Shown here: positions 21,775 to 32,923 of the stretch, piece by piece
Numbering within the stretch: position 1 is the stretch's first letter
Layout of the letters: every line of letters starts with the position of its first letter
DNA from: Kitagawia praeruptora
Taxonomy: Eukaryota; Streptophyta; Magnoliopsida; Apiales; Apiaceae
Direction: 5' to 3'
Assembly (NCBI GenBank): GCA_037693485.1
Contig: CM075351.1
Span: 71,698,001 to 71,762,000, forward strand
DNA length: 64,000 bases
Notes under the pieces: generated by a model
Seen by the model: the letters and a program-made list of their open reading frames with translations, nothing else
Told to the model about the DNA's origin: nothing
Databases searched by the model: none
Position numbers and translations under genes: made by a program

Positions 21775-22265
21775 TGATATGGGCTGAAAGTAAGCACTAA
21801 AGACACATTTAATGTAGCATTAATTATACCGAATATGGTCCAAAAGTGGGGCCCACCAGATGGGTCCAAACCCTATTTATGATATTAATTTCATAGTAAA
21901 TATTAAGGGTAATAACCAGCTCAATAATAAGAGTTAAGGATTTTACTCCTACCAAACTTAGCCTCCAAGGCACAAAATTCGATATGGGAACTGACTCCTA
22001 TATGGAAGAAGTCTAGAACCTTCTTCAAGACGGTGACTTGTCTACCAAGTCACTTAATCCTACCATAATTCTAAGGCTTCTCAGCCTATATAAGGGCCTG
22101 ATCCCTCATTCTCCGAACTACATCTTGGCTTGATTCTCAATACGAGATACGTAGGCACTCTGTGAGGACTGATCAGTCTCGAACATGGAAACAACCATTA
22201 AAGCTCGAAGCTCATCAACCCTAGCATTAAGTACAATTTCGTAACCTAGTTTTTATTCCATAACA
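21775..22265 (+). repeat. Element A 5' LTR
   Basis: The LTR ends TTATTCCATAACA immediately before the primer-binding site. Its start is placed at a TG (TGATATGGGCTGAAAG) near 21775, by typical length and TG...CA structure. No second LTR is available to confirm it. A TATATAAG box at about 22087 followed by GGGCC looks like the LTR promoter, with transcription expected some 25-30 bp downstream. Confidence 0.6.
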
Positions 22266-22267
22266 TT

Positions 22268-22285
22268 TGGCGCCGTCTGTGGGAA
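22268..22285 (+). promoter_or_regulatory. Element A primer-binding site
   Basis: TGGCGCCGTCTGTGGGAA lies 2 bp after the LTR end. It begins with TGG, complementary to a tRNA CCA tail, and is the form usual in plant Tat-like elements. It would prime minus-strand synthesis. Confidence 0.75.
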
Positions 22286-22298
22286 GAAGACATCAACC

Positions 22299-23863
22299 AT
22301 GGTTCAAACACGAAGAACAACATTGACTACCACCGAGCCTCTACCTCTCAGCTCTGCCCCGCCTGCAACAGATCCAGTACCACCGACAACCGGGGTGATC
22401 GTTCAGCCTCAAATTTCTCAACCTCTAGGGATAACTTCCCATGTTGAGAGTACGTTACCTCCGATCATCCACACAAATCGAGAAACCAATCCTCTTCAGA
22501 TGGTGGTCTCTTCTCTGGTTGATCCTAATAACCCCCCACATGAGGTCCATATCCACACTACAGATCTTCCCTTGAGCATTAATCCGATGTACGGGCTGCC
22601 TAATTACCCTCCGATTCAAGGAAGTGGACCAAGTGGTCACGTCTTACAGATCTGAGATCGAGAATATCATGACTTCTCAGGCCCCTATACTGATGAATCA
22701 TCCTCTGATGATGATGATGATCGTGATGAAGCCCCGAGGAGGCGACGTGCTAGTAGAGAACCCCGAAGGAGGACTCAAACCATCCACAATGGATCCCATT
22801 TGACAGATGTTGAAAGGATTAAGGCTTATGAAGCCGAGATCCTAAAATTGAAAGAAGGTGTGGCAAGGAAGCAACCGAGATTGAACCATAATAGACCTCC
22901 TCCAACCTCAGGACGGATCCCTTTTGTCGATTTGGAGAGGCCTTCAAGGAGGCAGAGAAGGGCTGATGCCTCAACTGAAAGAACAACAAGGGTAGAAACT
23001 CCTAGGAGTAACCCTAAAGATCTGATGCCACTTAGAGATCCGGATGATCCCACACCTCCGTTTACTGAGGAGGTGATGAATGCTCAAATTTCAAAGAAGT
23101 TCAAGATGCCGATGATTAAGGCTTACGATGGAACGGGTGACCCCGCAAATCATGTCAAGACGTTTTCGAATGCACTATTGCTACAGCCTGCAAGCGATGC
23201 CTTGAAGTGTAGGGCGTTCCCTCAAACCCTGTCGGGCATGGCTCAAAGATGGTACAGTCGGTTGCCTGCAAACTCAATTGGTTCTTTCAAGGAGTTAAGT
23301 GCTGCCTTTGTTAGTCAGTTTATCAGCGAAAAAGTTCATGAGAAAAGCTCTACATCTTTAATGTATGTGGTGCAAGGGAAGAATGAGAATCTGAGAGACT
23401 ATCTTAAGAGGTTCACTAAGGAGACGTTAAACATCACTGATTTGGAGAATAAGGTGGCTATGGTAGCCTTGGTGCATGGCACCACTGACCTGTACTTTAA
23501 AAGGTCATTGGCAAAGCATCCTCCCGAAAATATGGCTGAGCTCCAGCGAAGGGCCGACAAGTATATCAAGGCTGAGGATAGCACAAAGAAGGAGGTCACT
23601 GTAAGCAATGGCAAGGGTAACAACGACTCCAAGAAGTAAAAGCAAGACCAAGAGGATGATGCTAGGGACAAGTATCCCCGTACTAGCAAAGACTCTGAAT
23701 CATCACTAAAGAAGAATTTGGGACCAAGGTTTTCTGACTATGCAAGACTGAATACCCCTAGGAGTCAGATCTTATTGGATATTGAGAAAGATAAAGACTT
23801 TCAATGGCCGAAGCCACTTAGGGGTGACCCCGCAAAGAGAAACAAGGAGCAATACTGTAGGTA
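22299..23863 (+). pseudogene. Element A gag, 5' part
   Basis: Gag is the structural particle protein. Translation from ATG 22299 runs in one frame with two nonsense codons, TGA at 22653-22655 and TAA at 23637-23639. A proline-rich N-terminus and an acidic patch (about 22695-22725) precede the Retrotrans_gag domain (about 23090-23540; AMAQRWYSRLPANSI-like core, NLRDYLKRFTKE). The frame reaches the start of the zinc knuckle (EQYC, about 23850) and is cut at 23863 by element B. Reading resumes at 36190 in the correct phase once B and one target-duplication copy are removed. It cannot encode a complete Gag. Confidence 0.85.
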
Positions 23864-25374
23864 TGATAAGTGGATTTTATATCTACTTGGAACATTCTAA
23901 ATCGGCTTAAATTGATTGTCTTGGACTCAAGTTTCTTGTAGTTTTGATGTGTTTTGCTTAGTTGTGCAGGTTTACAAGAATGTTGATTAAGGTGGATGCT
24001 TCTATAATTTTTTGGGAATTAATTGATTAAAATTCGGATTTTCTGGGAAGGCTGCGCAGCTTACACTGTTTTGGCCATATCTGGAGCTCTGTAAGTCCGT
24101 TTTTAGCGATCTTACTGCCCACGCGAAGCTTGAGAGATTTTCTACAACCTGGGATAGGAAGCACGTGCAAGTAATATGTTGATTAAAATCGCGCGCCTGT
24201 TCTAGTTAAAGAAGGCTGGGAAATTCCTGTTTTGCCCTTTTCAAGTTCTAATTATATTCCGGGCAGGTTTTAGCACCTTAATTAAATTTTAATTGTAATA
24301 GAAGATAAAATTCTTGCTGGGCAAGAAATCTAGATCCTATAAAAACACATCCTACCATTGTAATATAGATATACAGAATATCATAGTTTTATTATTGTAA
24401 CCAGCTCAGATCTGCAAGAGAGAAAAGGAGAGAAGGATTCAAGCTCGGTGACAAGCAAGGATCTAGATCATCTTCATCTTTTGTATACGTTGAATCATAG
24501 ATTTGTTTTCTCAACTCTTAATCTTAATAATATCGTTATTATTTTCTTTCATATCTTGTTTATTATCATGTTTTCATCAAATCCCATGACGATGAACGGT
24601 TCAATTATGGGCTAATCGTTGTCGTGGGATCCTAGTGGATTTATCTATGTAGCCTAGTAGTTTGTATGCCTTAAAGATTTATGTGTGGTGAATGCTTGAT
24701 ATCCTTGTATGGTTGTGCTTATTGAATTTAGGTGCGTCGCGAACATCTAATTTGTTAATCTCTTGCTAAACGAGAGTGGATCTTGAGATTTAGAACTTGC
24801 CATGCTAGCATAGGATAGGTTGATGTTAAGCATCATGATTTGTGGCATGAATAGAGATATTATGCTACCCTATGTGATCTAAGTGGATAACTTGTGCTTA
24901 AACCTTTATGTTTTCAAATTCTATAGAGATATAGGGTCTAAACATAATAGGTGCCTATTCATCTTCTATCTCTTTTGTGGATGTATGTGTAGATTGGTAC
25001 TAGTATAACGAGAGGTAACTTTTACTCTTTTCGTGTTATCCGATCAGATATCAAGACCATTACATGTTTTAATTAAAGGCTGCAACTCTAAGTGAAGTAG
25101 ATGATGAAACTAGGATTCCATGTTTATTCTCATATAAGTAATTCGATTTTTATTCTCGTTAAATATTTAATTCTTAGTTTTATAATTCGCATCTTAGTAT
25201 AATTTAGATTATCAACCCCAATTTGTTACTTTTCTTAGCAGTGAATTAAAACCATACATTGTTGCATAGGCATATTTACTGAATTGAACACCACTCTAGA
25301 TCTCTGTGGGAACGAACTTGATTTAATCATATATTACTTGTGACAACGTGCGCTTGCGTGAATTTAGTATAACA
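23864..25374 (+). repeat. Element B 5' LTR (1511 bp)
   Basis: The LTR starts TGATAAGTGGATTTTATATC and ends TTTAGTATAACA. A TATAAAA box lies at 24338-24344. The TAAAATTT/TTAATTG and CTCAGATCTGCAAGAGAG segments after it probably form the R/U5 region. It is nearly identical to 34666-36184. Confidence 0.93.
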
Positions 25375-25379
25375 AGTTT

Positions 25380-25398
25380 TTGGCGCCGCTACCGGGGA
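25380..25398 (+). promoter_or_regulatory. Element B primer-binding site
   Basis: TTGGCGCCGCTACCGGGGA follows the 5' LTR by 5 bp. The Athila lineage carries a closely related TTGGCGCC-type site, reported as complementary to tRNA-Asp. The tRNA assignment is from knowledge of the lineage and not tested here. Confidence 0.75.
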
Positions 25399-25513
25399 TC
25401 ATCGGTGTTTTTATTTTAGTTTATGTGTTTGTCAATAGTGGTCGTTAGTGTTCACTGACTCGGATTCTTACTTAGTTTGTTTGTTTCGTGGTGTTTCAGG
25501 CACTTAAGTTTGT

Positions 25514-28500
25514 ATGCAAACACGTTCGCAAGCTCGTTTACAAAGACTAGCAGAAGACGATCTTATAGAGAATAAAGAGAATAAGGAAGAGGAATCTGAA
25601 ACAACAGTAGCAATGGCAGATGCAGCAGCAGCTAAGGCTTTGAAGGACTATTCTCAGCCGAAACTCAATGACATCCAGTCTAGCATTGTTAGACCAGCTA
25701 TTGCAGCGAACAACTTTGAGATCAAGCCGGGCACAATTCAGATGGTGCAGAATTCAGTCCAGTTTGGGGGAGCTTCTACGGAGGATCCTAACATGCATGT
25801 TCGGGACTTTATCGAAATCTGCGACACTTTCAAGTGTAATGGTGTGACGGATGATGCTATCAGGTTGAGGCTTTTCCCATTCTCTCTGAGGGATAAGGCT
25901 AAGAGCTGGCTACACTCTTTACCACCTGGTTCCATTACTACATGGGAAGATCTTGCTCAGAAGTTCCTTACTAAATTCTTCCCTATGGCGAAAACTGCAG
26001 CAATAAGGAACCAGTTGACTCAATTTCAACAGCAATCTGGCGAGTCATTGTGTGAGGCTTGGGAACGCTACAAGGAGATGCTAAGGAAGTGTCCTCATCA
26101 TGGCATGCCTGATTGGATGGTTATTAATGGTTTTTATAATGGATTGGGAGCACAATCTAGGCCATTGCTAGATGCAGCATCAGGTGGAGCTCTGTGGGCA
26201 AAGAGTTATGATGAAGCTTATGATCTTATAGAGATGATGGCTGCAAATGAATATCAGAATCCAACCCAGAGGCTTTCTCAAGGCAAGGTAGCAGGAGTTT
26301 TGGAAGTAGATACAGCTTCAATGATTACGGCTCAGTTGAAGGCTCTTGCTATGAAAGTGGATTCTCTTGCTAATTATGGAGTTCAGCAGGTGGCTAGTGT
26401 TTGTGAGTTATGTGCGGGCACACATGAGACGAATCAGTGTGCTATCTCTTCCGAATCAGCACAGTTTGTGAGTAATTTCCAGAGACCTGCTGCACCAGTT
26501 CCAGCCACTTATCATCCCAACAATCGGAATCATCCTAACTTCAGCTGGAGCAACAATCAGAATACTCAACAATCTTATCAGCAAGCGAAGCCGTACAATC
26601 AAGGCTATCAACAGCCTTATAGGGCACCATATCAACCTCCGGGATTTCAGCAGCAACAACCTCAGACTCATGTGGGGCAATCATCTAATGATAAATCTGA
26701 TGAGATGTGGATAGCATTAAAGAACCTACAAGCTGGTCAGAAGCTCTTGGAAACTCAGATAGGACAGATTGCAAGTGCTTTAGGTAGTAGGCCACAAGGA
26801 ACTCTTCCCAGTGATACGGAAGCAAATCCAGGTAGGAGGGACTTCAAGGAGCAGGTGAAGGCCGTAACTTTGAGATCGGGAAAGGTTACATCAGATCCTA
26901 CATCAACCGCTAAAGAAGATGAAGAAGTGCAGAATCAGCAAGTGGAAAAATCTGCAATGCCTGAATTTGAAAAATCTGATTTAGTAGCGGATGAGCTAGA
27001 TGGTGACAAAGAGAAGAATAAGGAACCTGTTAAAGCTTCAGTGGATCAGTCTACTCAGATCTATCCTCCTCCTCCATATCCTAGAAGACTCCAGAAGCAG
27101 AATTTGGATAAAAAGTTTGCTAAGTTCCTAGAGGTGTTCAAGAAGTTGCATATTAACATTCCTTTTGCGGAAGCTCTTGAACAGATGCCAAGCTATGCCA
27201 AGTTCATGAAAGGAATTCTCTCTCGTAAGTTGAAGCTCGATGCATTAGAGACCGTTGCCTTAACGGAAGAATGTAGTGCCGTTCTGCAACAGAAGTTGCC
27301 CTCAAAGCTAAAGGATCCGGGTAGTTTTACTATTCCATGCACTATTGGTAATCTATTCTTCGAGAAGTGCTTGTGTGACTTGGGAGCTAGCATCAATCTC
27401 ATGCCCTTGTCAGTTTTCTTGCAACTTGGTCTACCGGATCCAAAGCCAACTAACATATCACTACAGTTGGCCGATCGTTCAATTACTTATCCTAGAGGCA
27501 TAGTGGAGGATGTCTTGGTGAAAGTTGATAAACTTATCTTTCCTGCTGATTTTGTTATCTTGGATTTCGAGGAAGATAAGAAGATTCCCATAATCTTGGG
27601 AAGGCCATTCCTAGCTACGGGTAGTACCTTGATCGATGTGCAGAAAGGAGAGCTCACTATGAGGGTACAAAATCAGAATGTCACCTTTAATGTGTTCAAT
27701 GCTATGAAGCTTCCATCTGATGAAGAAGAATGTTTCAATGTTGATTTGGTTGATTCCGTGGTAGCCAAGGATCTTGATCATGTGTTGCTAACAGATGCTT
27801 TGGAAAAAGCATTGATTGGGAACTCTGAGGTGAAAGATGAAGATGAAAGGATGCATATTCAGATGTTGAATGCAAATTCGTGGAATAGGAAATTTGACAT
27901 GCCTTTTGAGTCTCTTGGGTTAAAGGAGCTGGAAAAGTCACAAATCCGTCTTAAACCATCTATTGAGGAGGCTCCTACTCTTGAACTCAAACCTTTGCCT
28001 AATCACTTGAGGTATGCTTTTCTTGGTGATACCTCTACACTACCTGTTATTATTTCTTCTAATCTGTCAGATATCGAGGAAGAAAAGCTCTTGCGTATTT
28101 TGAAGGAATTCAAGTCAGCAATTGGTTGGACTATAGCAGATATCAAGGGAATCAGCCCTTCTTATTGCATGCATAAAATTCTGCTAGAAGAAGGAGCTAA
28201 GCCTACTGTTGAACATCAAAGAAGACTCAATCCGATTATGAAGGAGGTGGTGAAGAAGGAAATTTTAAAGTGGCTTGATGCGGGTATTATCTGTCCTATC
28301 TCAGACAGTTCTTGGGTGAGTCCGGTTCAATGTGTGCCAAAGAAAGGAGGCATGACGGTTGTTGTTAATGAGAAGAATGAGCTCATCCCTACTCGGACAG
28401 TCACGGGGTGGAGAGTTTGCATGGATTATCGGAAGCTCAACAAAGCCACAAGAAAAGATCACTTTCCTCTGCCTTTTATTGATCAGATGCTAGACAGATT

Positions 28501-30880
28501 GGCAGGGCACGAGTATTATTGTTTACTTGATGGTTATTCCGGTTATAATCAGATTTGCATTGCTCCGGAAGATCAAGAGAAGACCACATTCACATGTCCT
28601 TTTGGCACTTTTGCTTTTCGTCGAGTCTCGTTTGGACTTTGTGGTGCTCCCGCCACTTTTCAAAGGTGCATGATGGCTATTTTCTCAGACATGATTGGCT
28701 CGAATGTGGAAGTTTTTATGGATGACTTCTCAGTTTTTGGTACATCTTATGATGAGTGCTTGCATAATCTTGGTTTGGTTTTGAAGAGGTGTGTGGAGAC
28801 GAATTTGGTGCTTAATTGGGAAAAATGTCACTTTATGGTGCAAGAAGGAATTATTCTTGGGCACAAGGTATCTAGTAAGGGGCTTGAAGTGGATAGAGCC
28901 AAGGTGGAGACAATCGAGAATCTTCCTCCACCTATTTCAGTTAAAGGAATTCGCAGTTTTCTTGGTCATGCGGGATTCTATAGGCGATTCATTCAAGACT
29001 TCTCGAAAATCTCTAAACCTTTGTGCAACTTGTTGGAGAAGGATGTTCCTTTCAAGTTTGAGGATGAATGTCTTGCGGCTTTTGAGCTTTTGAAAAAGAA
29101 GCTAACTACTACTCCTATCATTACCACACCCAATTGGGAGGAACCGTTCGAGCTTATGTGTGATGCTAGTGACTATGCTGTTGGAGCTGTGCTTGGGCAA
29201 AGGAAGGACAAAATTTTTCATGTGGTTTACTATGCTAGTAAAACCCTCAATGAAGCTCAGCTTAACTACACTACTACGGAAAAGGAGTTGCTAGCAGTTG
29301 TCTATGCTTTTGAGAAATTCAGATCTTATTTGCTTGGTACGAAGGTGATTGTTTATACGGATCATGCTGCTATTCGATATCTCATGTCGAAGAAGGATTC
29401 GAAGCCTAGATTGATTCGTTGGGTACTTCTTTTGCAAGAATTTGATGTGGAGATCAAGGATAGAAAGGGCACGGAAAATCAAGTAGCTGATCATCTTTCA
29501 CGTTTGGAGGACCAAGGTAAGGATTCACATGCTAAATCTCTAATTAATGAATCTTTTCCAGATGAGCAACTTTTTGGGGTGCAAGGTGAAGAGCCATGGT
29601 TTACAGATTATGTGAACTATCTTGTTAGTAATGTCATCCCTCCGGAATTCTCTTATGCTCAAAGGAAGAAGTTCTTACATGATGTGAAGTGGTACCGTTG
29701 GGACGAGCCTTTCTTGTTCAAGCTTGGTGTGGATCAGATTTTAAGAAGGTGCATTCCTTATAGTGAGACGAAAAGTATTTTGCATGATTGTCATTCTACC
29801 ACATATGGAGGCCATTATGGTGGTGATAAAACAGCTCAGAAAGTACTTCAAGCGGGATTCTATTGGCCGACTCTGTTTAAGGATTCTCATCGTTTTGTGA
29901 TGAGTTGTGATCGATGTCAAAGAGTTGGTAATATCTCTAGGAGGAATGAGATGCCTTTGAATACTATTCTTGAAGTGGAGATCTTTGATGTGTGGGGAAT
30001 TGATTTCATGGGTCCGTTTGTTTCTTCTTGTGATAATCAATACATCTTGCTAGCTGTGGACTATGTTTCTAAATGGGTTGAGGTGAAAGCCTTACCAACA
30101 AATGATGCTAAGGTGGTTCTAAATTTTCTTCAAAAACAGATTTTCACGCGTTTTGGAACTCCAAGAGCTATAATAAGTGATGAGGGGACACACTTCTGTA
30201 ATCGTCAATTTACTGCTATGATGGCAAGGTACAATGTGACGCATCGTGTTGCCACTGCTTATCATCCCCAAACTAATGGTCAAGCGGAGGTTTCTAATCG
30301 TGAAATCAAAAGAATTCTTGAGAAAGTGGTGAATCCATCTCGTAAGGATTGGTCGTTGAAGTTAGACGAGGCGGTTTGGGCGTATAGAACTGCTTACAAG
30401 ACACCTCTTGGGATGTCACCTTATCAGTTGGTGTTTGGTAAGGCATGTCATTTGCCTGCTGAGCTAGAGCACAAGGCTTATTGGGTGTTAAAGAAATTGA
30501 ATTTGGATATCACGGCTGCAGGTGAGAGGCGTCTACTTCAGTTGAATGGACTTGAGGAATTTCGTGAGCAAGCTTACGAGAACACTAAAATGTACAAGGA
30601 GAAGGTTAAGAGGTGGCATGACAAGAAGTTGGTTCATAAGTCTTTTGTGCCGGGCCAACAGGTGTTGCTTTACAATTCTCGCCTCAAACTTTTCCCGGGT
30701 AAGCTCAAGTCAAAATGGTCGGGTCCATTTACAATCAAGTCAGTATTTCCACATGGAGCGGTGGAGATTTATAGGGGTTCAATTGATGATGCTTTTAAAG
30801 TTAATGGTCAAAGACTTAAGCCGTACTTTGGAGGAATGGTGAACCGCGAGAAGGTTGCCGCGGTTTTATCTTGTTCATAA
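25514..30880 (+). CDS. Element B gag-pol polyprotein (1788 aa)
   Basis: One open frame encodes all replication proteins. The Retrotrans_gag domain lies at about residues 75-215 (WLHSLPPGSITTWEDLAQKF). A variant knuckle, CELCAGTHETNQC (CX2CX3HX4C), is at about residue 300. The aspartic protease is near residue 625 with DLGASIN. RT (about 940-1110) has DYRKLNKAT and the catalytic FMDD. RNase H (about 1210-1330) has CDASDYAVGAV, TTTEKELLAV and YTDHAA. The integrase zinc domain (HSTTYGGHYG...CDRC) is at about 1420-1480. The integrase core has its D, D and E in GIDFMGPF, ISDEGTHF and GQAEVSNRE. The ATG at 25514 follows the PBS by 115 bp. No stop or frameshift occurs, so this copy may still supply functional proteins. 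Gag and Pol are made without a frameshift, so the ratio must be set another way. Confidence 0.95.
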   Translation: MQTRSQARLQRLAEDDLIENKENKEEESETTVAMADAAAAKALKDYSQPKLNDIQSSIVRPAIAANNFEIKPGTIQMVQNSVQFGGASTEDPNMHVRDFIEICDTFKCNGVTDDAIRLRLFPFSLRDKAKSWLHSLPPGSITTWEDLAQKFLTKFFPMAKTAAIRNQLTQFQQQSGESLCEAWERYKEMLRKCPHHGMPDWMVINGFYNGLGAQSRPLLDAASGGALWAKSYDEAYDLIEMMAANEYQNPTQRLSQGKVAGVLEVDTASMITAQLKALAMKVDSLANYGVQQVASVCELCAGTHETNQCAISSESAQFVSNFQRPAAPVPATYHPNNRNHPNFSWSNNQNTQQSYQQAKPYNQGYQQPYRAPYQPPGFQQQQPQTHVGQSSNDKSDEMWIALKNLQAGQKLLETQIGQIASALGSRPQGTLPSDTEANPGRRDFKEQVKAVTLRSGKVTSDPTSTAKEDEEVQNQQVEKSAMPEFEKSDLVADELDGDKEKNKEPVKASVDQSTQIYPPPPYPRRLQKQNLDKKFAKFLEVFKKLHINIPFAEALEQMPSYAKFMKGILSRKLKLDALETVALTEECSAVLQQKLPSKLKDPGSFTIPCTIGNLFFEKCLCDLGASINLMPLSVFLQLGLPDPKPTNISLQLADRSITYPRGIVEDVLVKVDKLIFPADFVILDFEEDKKIPIILGRPFLATGSTLIDVQKGELTMRVQNQNVTFNVFNAMKLPSDEEECFNVDLVDSVVAKDLDHVLLTDALEKALIGNSEVKDEDERMHIQMLNANSWNRKFDMPFESLGLKELEKSQIRLKPSIEEAPTLELKPLPNHLRYAFLGDTSTLPVIISSNLSDIEEEKLLRILKEFKSAIGWTIADIKGISPSYCMHKILLEEGAKPTVEHQRRLNPIMKEVVKKEILKWLDAGIICPISDSSWVSPVQCVPKKGGMTVVVNEKNELIPTRTVTGWRVCMDYRKLNKATRKDHFPLPFIDQMLDRLAGHEYYCLLDGYSGYNQICIAPEDQEKTTFTCPFGTFAFRRVSFGLCGAPATFQRCMMAIFSDMIGSNVEVFMDDFSVFGTSYDECLHNLGLVLKRCVETNLVLNWEKCHFMVQEGIILGHKVSSKGLEVDRAKVETIENLPPPISVKGIRSFLGHAGFYRRFIQDFSKISKPLCNLLEKDVPFKFEDECLAAFELLKKKLTTTPIITTPNWEEPFELMCDASDYAVGAVLGQRKDKIFHVVYYASKTLNEAQLNYTTTEKELLAVVYAFEKFRSYLLGTKVIVYTDHAAIRYLMSKKDSKPRLIRWVLLLQEFDVEIKDRKGTENQVADHLSRLEDQGKDSHAKSLINESFPDEQLFGVQGEEPWFTDYVNYLVSNVIPPEFSYAQRKKFLHDVKWYRWDEPFLFKLGVDQILRRCIPYSETKSILHDCHSTTYGGHYGGDKTAQKVLQAGFYWPTLFKDSHRFVMSCDRCQRVGNISRRNEMPLNTILEVEIFDVWGIDFMGPFVSSCDNQYILLAVDYVSKWVEVKALPTNDAKVVLNFLQKQIFTRFGTPRAIISDEGTHFCNRQFTAMMARYNVTHRVATAYHPQTNGQAEVSNREIKRILEKVVNPSRKDWSLKLDEAVWAYRTAYKTPLGMSPYQLVFGKACHLPAELEHKAYWVLKKLNLDITAAGERRLLQLNGLEEFREQAYENTKMYKEKVKRWHDKKLVHKSFVPGQQVLLYNSRLKLFPGKLKSKWSGPFTIKSVFPHGAVEIYRGSIDDAFKVNGQRLKPYFGGMVNREKVAAVLSCS

Positions 30881-31648
30881 TTTTCCGGAAGAATGTCAAG
30901 CTAATGACATTAAAAGAGCGCTTTTTGGGAGGCAACCCAAAATTTGGTTGTATATTTTAGAGATGTAGTATTATTTTCTTTAAAAAAAAAAAAAAAAAAT
31001 ATAGTCCGAACAGTAGGCGCCAGCGCATCATGCGCCAGCACCGCGCAAGTGCGCCAGGTAACGCAGGAACGAGTAGCGCGTCAAGCGCCCAGTGCGCGCA
31101 CCTGCGCCAGGAGGACCAGCAACTTCCCGCGCATCATGCGCCCCCACCACGCATCATGCGCCGAACCAATCTGCTGTGCGTTTTTTTTTGTGTTGTTTGG
31201 TCCCTTAAATCCCCAATTCTCCTCTCTTTTCTTTTATTATCCTATTTCTAATTCATCTTTCAATCTTAACCCTATCCTCCCAATTCCTATTCTAACTACA
31301 AATCAAATCTTAAACACACCCAAAATCCTTTTCTTCATATAATTTCATCTCTATTATTATTACATCTTATATATATACACCAACCTCATCTATACATACA
31401 CAAAACCATCTATATAAATCCCAAATTCTCAACTTTTATCCATTCAAAGTGCAAGGGGGATTTAATTTCGAAATTGTGTGGATTCATCTAGCAAGTTCAC
31501 CTCTTGGATTCAATTGGGTAACATTCTATCTTATTTTTTATTTGAATTTGTGAATTTTGCAAATTAGGGTTCTTGGTGTGTAATTTGGGGGTTCTTTATT
31601 TGGTGAATTGTTTGGAGATTTTTGTGCCTTGCTTGATATTTGTTGATC
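30881..31648 (+). other. Element B post-pol spacer
   Basis: This noncoding spacer has three distinctive parts. First, a CTTTTTGGGAGGCAACCCA motif at about 30920-30940, which can form a TGGG/CCCA hairpin and is common after pol in Athila-type elements. Second, a run of 17 A residues near 30982-30998. Third, a GC-rich segment (about 31010-31165) with three copies of CGCATCATGCGCC. The last 450 bp are T/C-rich and resemble a leader for the downstream ORF. Confidence 0.65.
31010..31165. repeat. GC-rich segment with CGCATCATGCGCC repeats
   Basis: In an otherwise AT-rich element, this 150-bp patch is rich in GCGC. It has CGCATCATGCGCC at about 31024, 31130 and 31150 and several GCGCCAG words. GCGCATCATGCGC is a near-palindrome. 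The density of CpG is unusual for methylated plant transposons, which normally lose CpG by deamination, and agrees with a recent insertion. Confidence 0.8.
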
Positions 31649-32851
31649 ATGGCTCCTAAAAGGCAACGGTTAATGGGTAGTGGTAGTAGTGCTCCTCCAT
31701 CTGTGGATGAGAATGATGTTGTGGGAGATGGAGTGGAAAGGTTTGTTAATGAGGAGGCTAAGGCGGAGTTTATTCGGTTAGTTTCTAAGGGGGTTATTCA
31801 GGAACGGAGGCTTGTGCCCCATAAGTATACAGATATGAGAGCTATGATTACTGAGAGGGGTTGGACGTTATTTTGTGAATTTGCTAATGATGCTTCGTTG
31901 GATGTGGTTCGGGAATTTTATGCTAATGCATCAATAGCAAGGAATAATTCCACAATTGTGAGGGGTCGGAAGGTGGATTATTCACCTCGTGCTATTCGCA
32001 ATTTGATTAGGCAACCGCCTAAACCTCGAGATGCTACGGATTGGGGACAAAAGACTAATGATGATGTTGATCTTGATGAACTCATTGATGAGCTTTGTGT
32101 TCCGGGAACGGAATGGAAATGTAAGTTGGGTACGGACATAAAGTGTAATTTTCCGGCTTCATCATTGTCTAGTGTTGCAAAGGCATGGTTTTTTTACATA
32201 AGCTCTAATATCATTCCTACAAACCATGTTTCCAATGTTACTTTTGATAGAGCCATCTTGTTATGGGGTATTCTCAAAGGCGAGTATGTCGACATTGGGC
32301 ATCTTATCAATCAACATATTCTTCGGTTTTTGGGAAGCAATTCGTCGGTGAATATTCCGTATGCTTCTATTGTTGCGTACTTGTGTGATGCATCGAAAGT
32401 CAAATGCTATCAAGGTGAGCCGGTGCAAAAACCTATGGCTTCTATTACGGATGCTACCATTGATCGGTTGAAGTTGAAGGAGTGGTCGGGCGGCACTCCT
32501 CATCCTAGGGGATTAGGCTTTGTTGTTGATGGTGCTAGTGGTCAGGGAACGGGCGTTCCGCCACATGTTTCGAGGGCACTGAAGGTGGCTAGGGCAGGTT
32601 CTTCGCAGAGTCAGGTGGATATGTCCGTTTTTGAATCTTATTTTCGTCGAATGACTAGGCGGATGGATGCTATGCATGCTAGCAGTCGCCAGTATTCTGA
32701 GGACATGGGCATAGCTTTGGAGGCAAAGTTTCAGTCACCTAGTACTCCTATGCAGTGGCCTATATTCGGAGATCGGACTCCATACCCTCCACCAGATTCT
32801 TCTGATGAGGATGTTGAGGACGGAGAGGGTGACGAAAGCGAGGACGAGTAG
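31649..32851 (+). CDS. Element B third ORF (Athila ORF-1-type / env-position protein)
   Basis: This 400-residue protein is in sense orientation after pol, the position of the env-like gene in Athila elements. The start is the ATG at 31649 (MAPKRQR); a longer frame from 31640 would need a TTG start. Residues about 35-270 resemble the Arabidopsis retrotransposon ORF-1 / putative plant transposon protein domain (ERGWTLFCEFANDASLDVVR, WEFYAN-like block, VSKAWFFYISSNIIPTNH). I see no signal peptide or clear membrane segment, so an envelope role is not supported by the sequence. The N-terminus is basic, and the C-terminus is a very acidic serine/aspartate/glutamate tail. The frame has no interruption. 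Its function in the element is not known to me. Confidence 0.8.
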   Translation: MAPKRQRLMGSGSSAPPSVDENDVVGDGVERFVNEEAKAEFIRLVSKGVIQERRLVPHKYTDMRAMITERGWTLFCEFANDASLDVVREFYANASIARNNSTIVRGRKVDYSPRAIRNLIRQPPKPRDATDWGQKTNDDVDLDELIDELCVPGTEWKCKLGTDIKCNFPASSLSSVAKAWFFYISSNIIPTNHVSNVTFDRAILLWGILKGEYVDIGHLINQHILRFLGSNSSVNIPYASIVAYLCDASKVKCYQGEPVQKPMASITDATIDRLKLKEWSGGTPHPRGLGFVVDGASGQGTGVPPHVSRALKVARAGSSQSQVDMSVFESYFRRMTRRMDAMHASSRQYSEDMGIALEAKFQSPSTPMQWPIFGDRTPYPPPDSSDEDVEDGEGDESEDE

Positions 32852-32904
32852 GTATGTTTCTGCTGTCCCTTGTATTTACTTCCATTCAATGAGGACATTG
32901 AATA

Positions 32905-32923
32905 TTTTAAGTTTGGGGGTGGT
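32905..32923 (+). promoter_or_regulatory. Internal polypurine-like tract
   Basis: TTTTAAGTTTGGGGGTGG occurs 54 bp after the third ORF. It shares TTTAAGTTTGGGGGTG with the tract at the 3' LTR boundary, and both are preceded by a TGAGGACA word. It may act as a second plus-strand primer (central polypurine tract) or mark an ancestral element end. Confidence 0.55.

Noticed and set aside
31640..31648. Start of the third ORF at 31640
   Set aside because: The codon there is TTG. The first ATG in frame is 31649, in a better position for a eukaryotic start.
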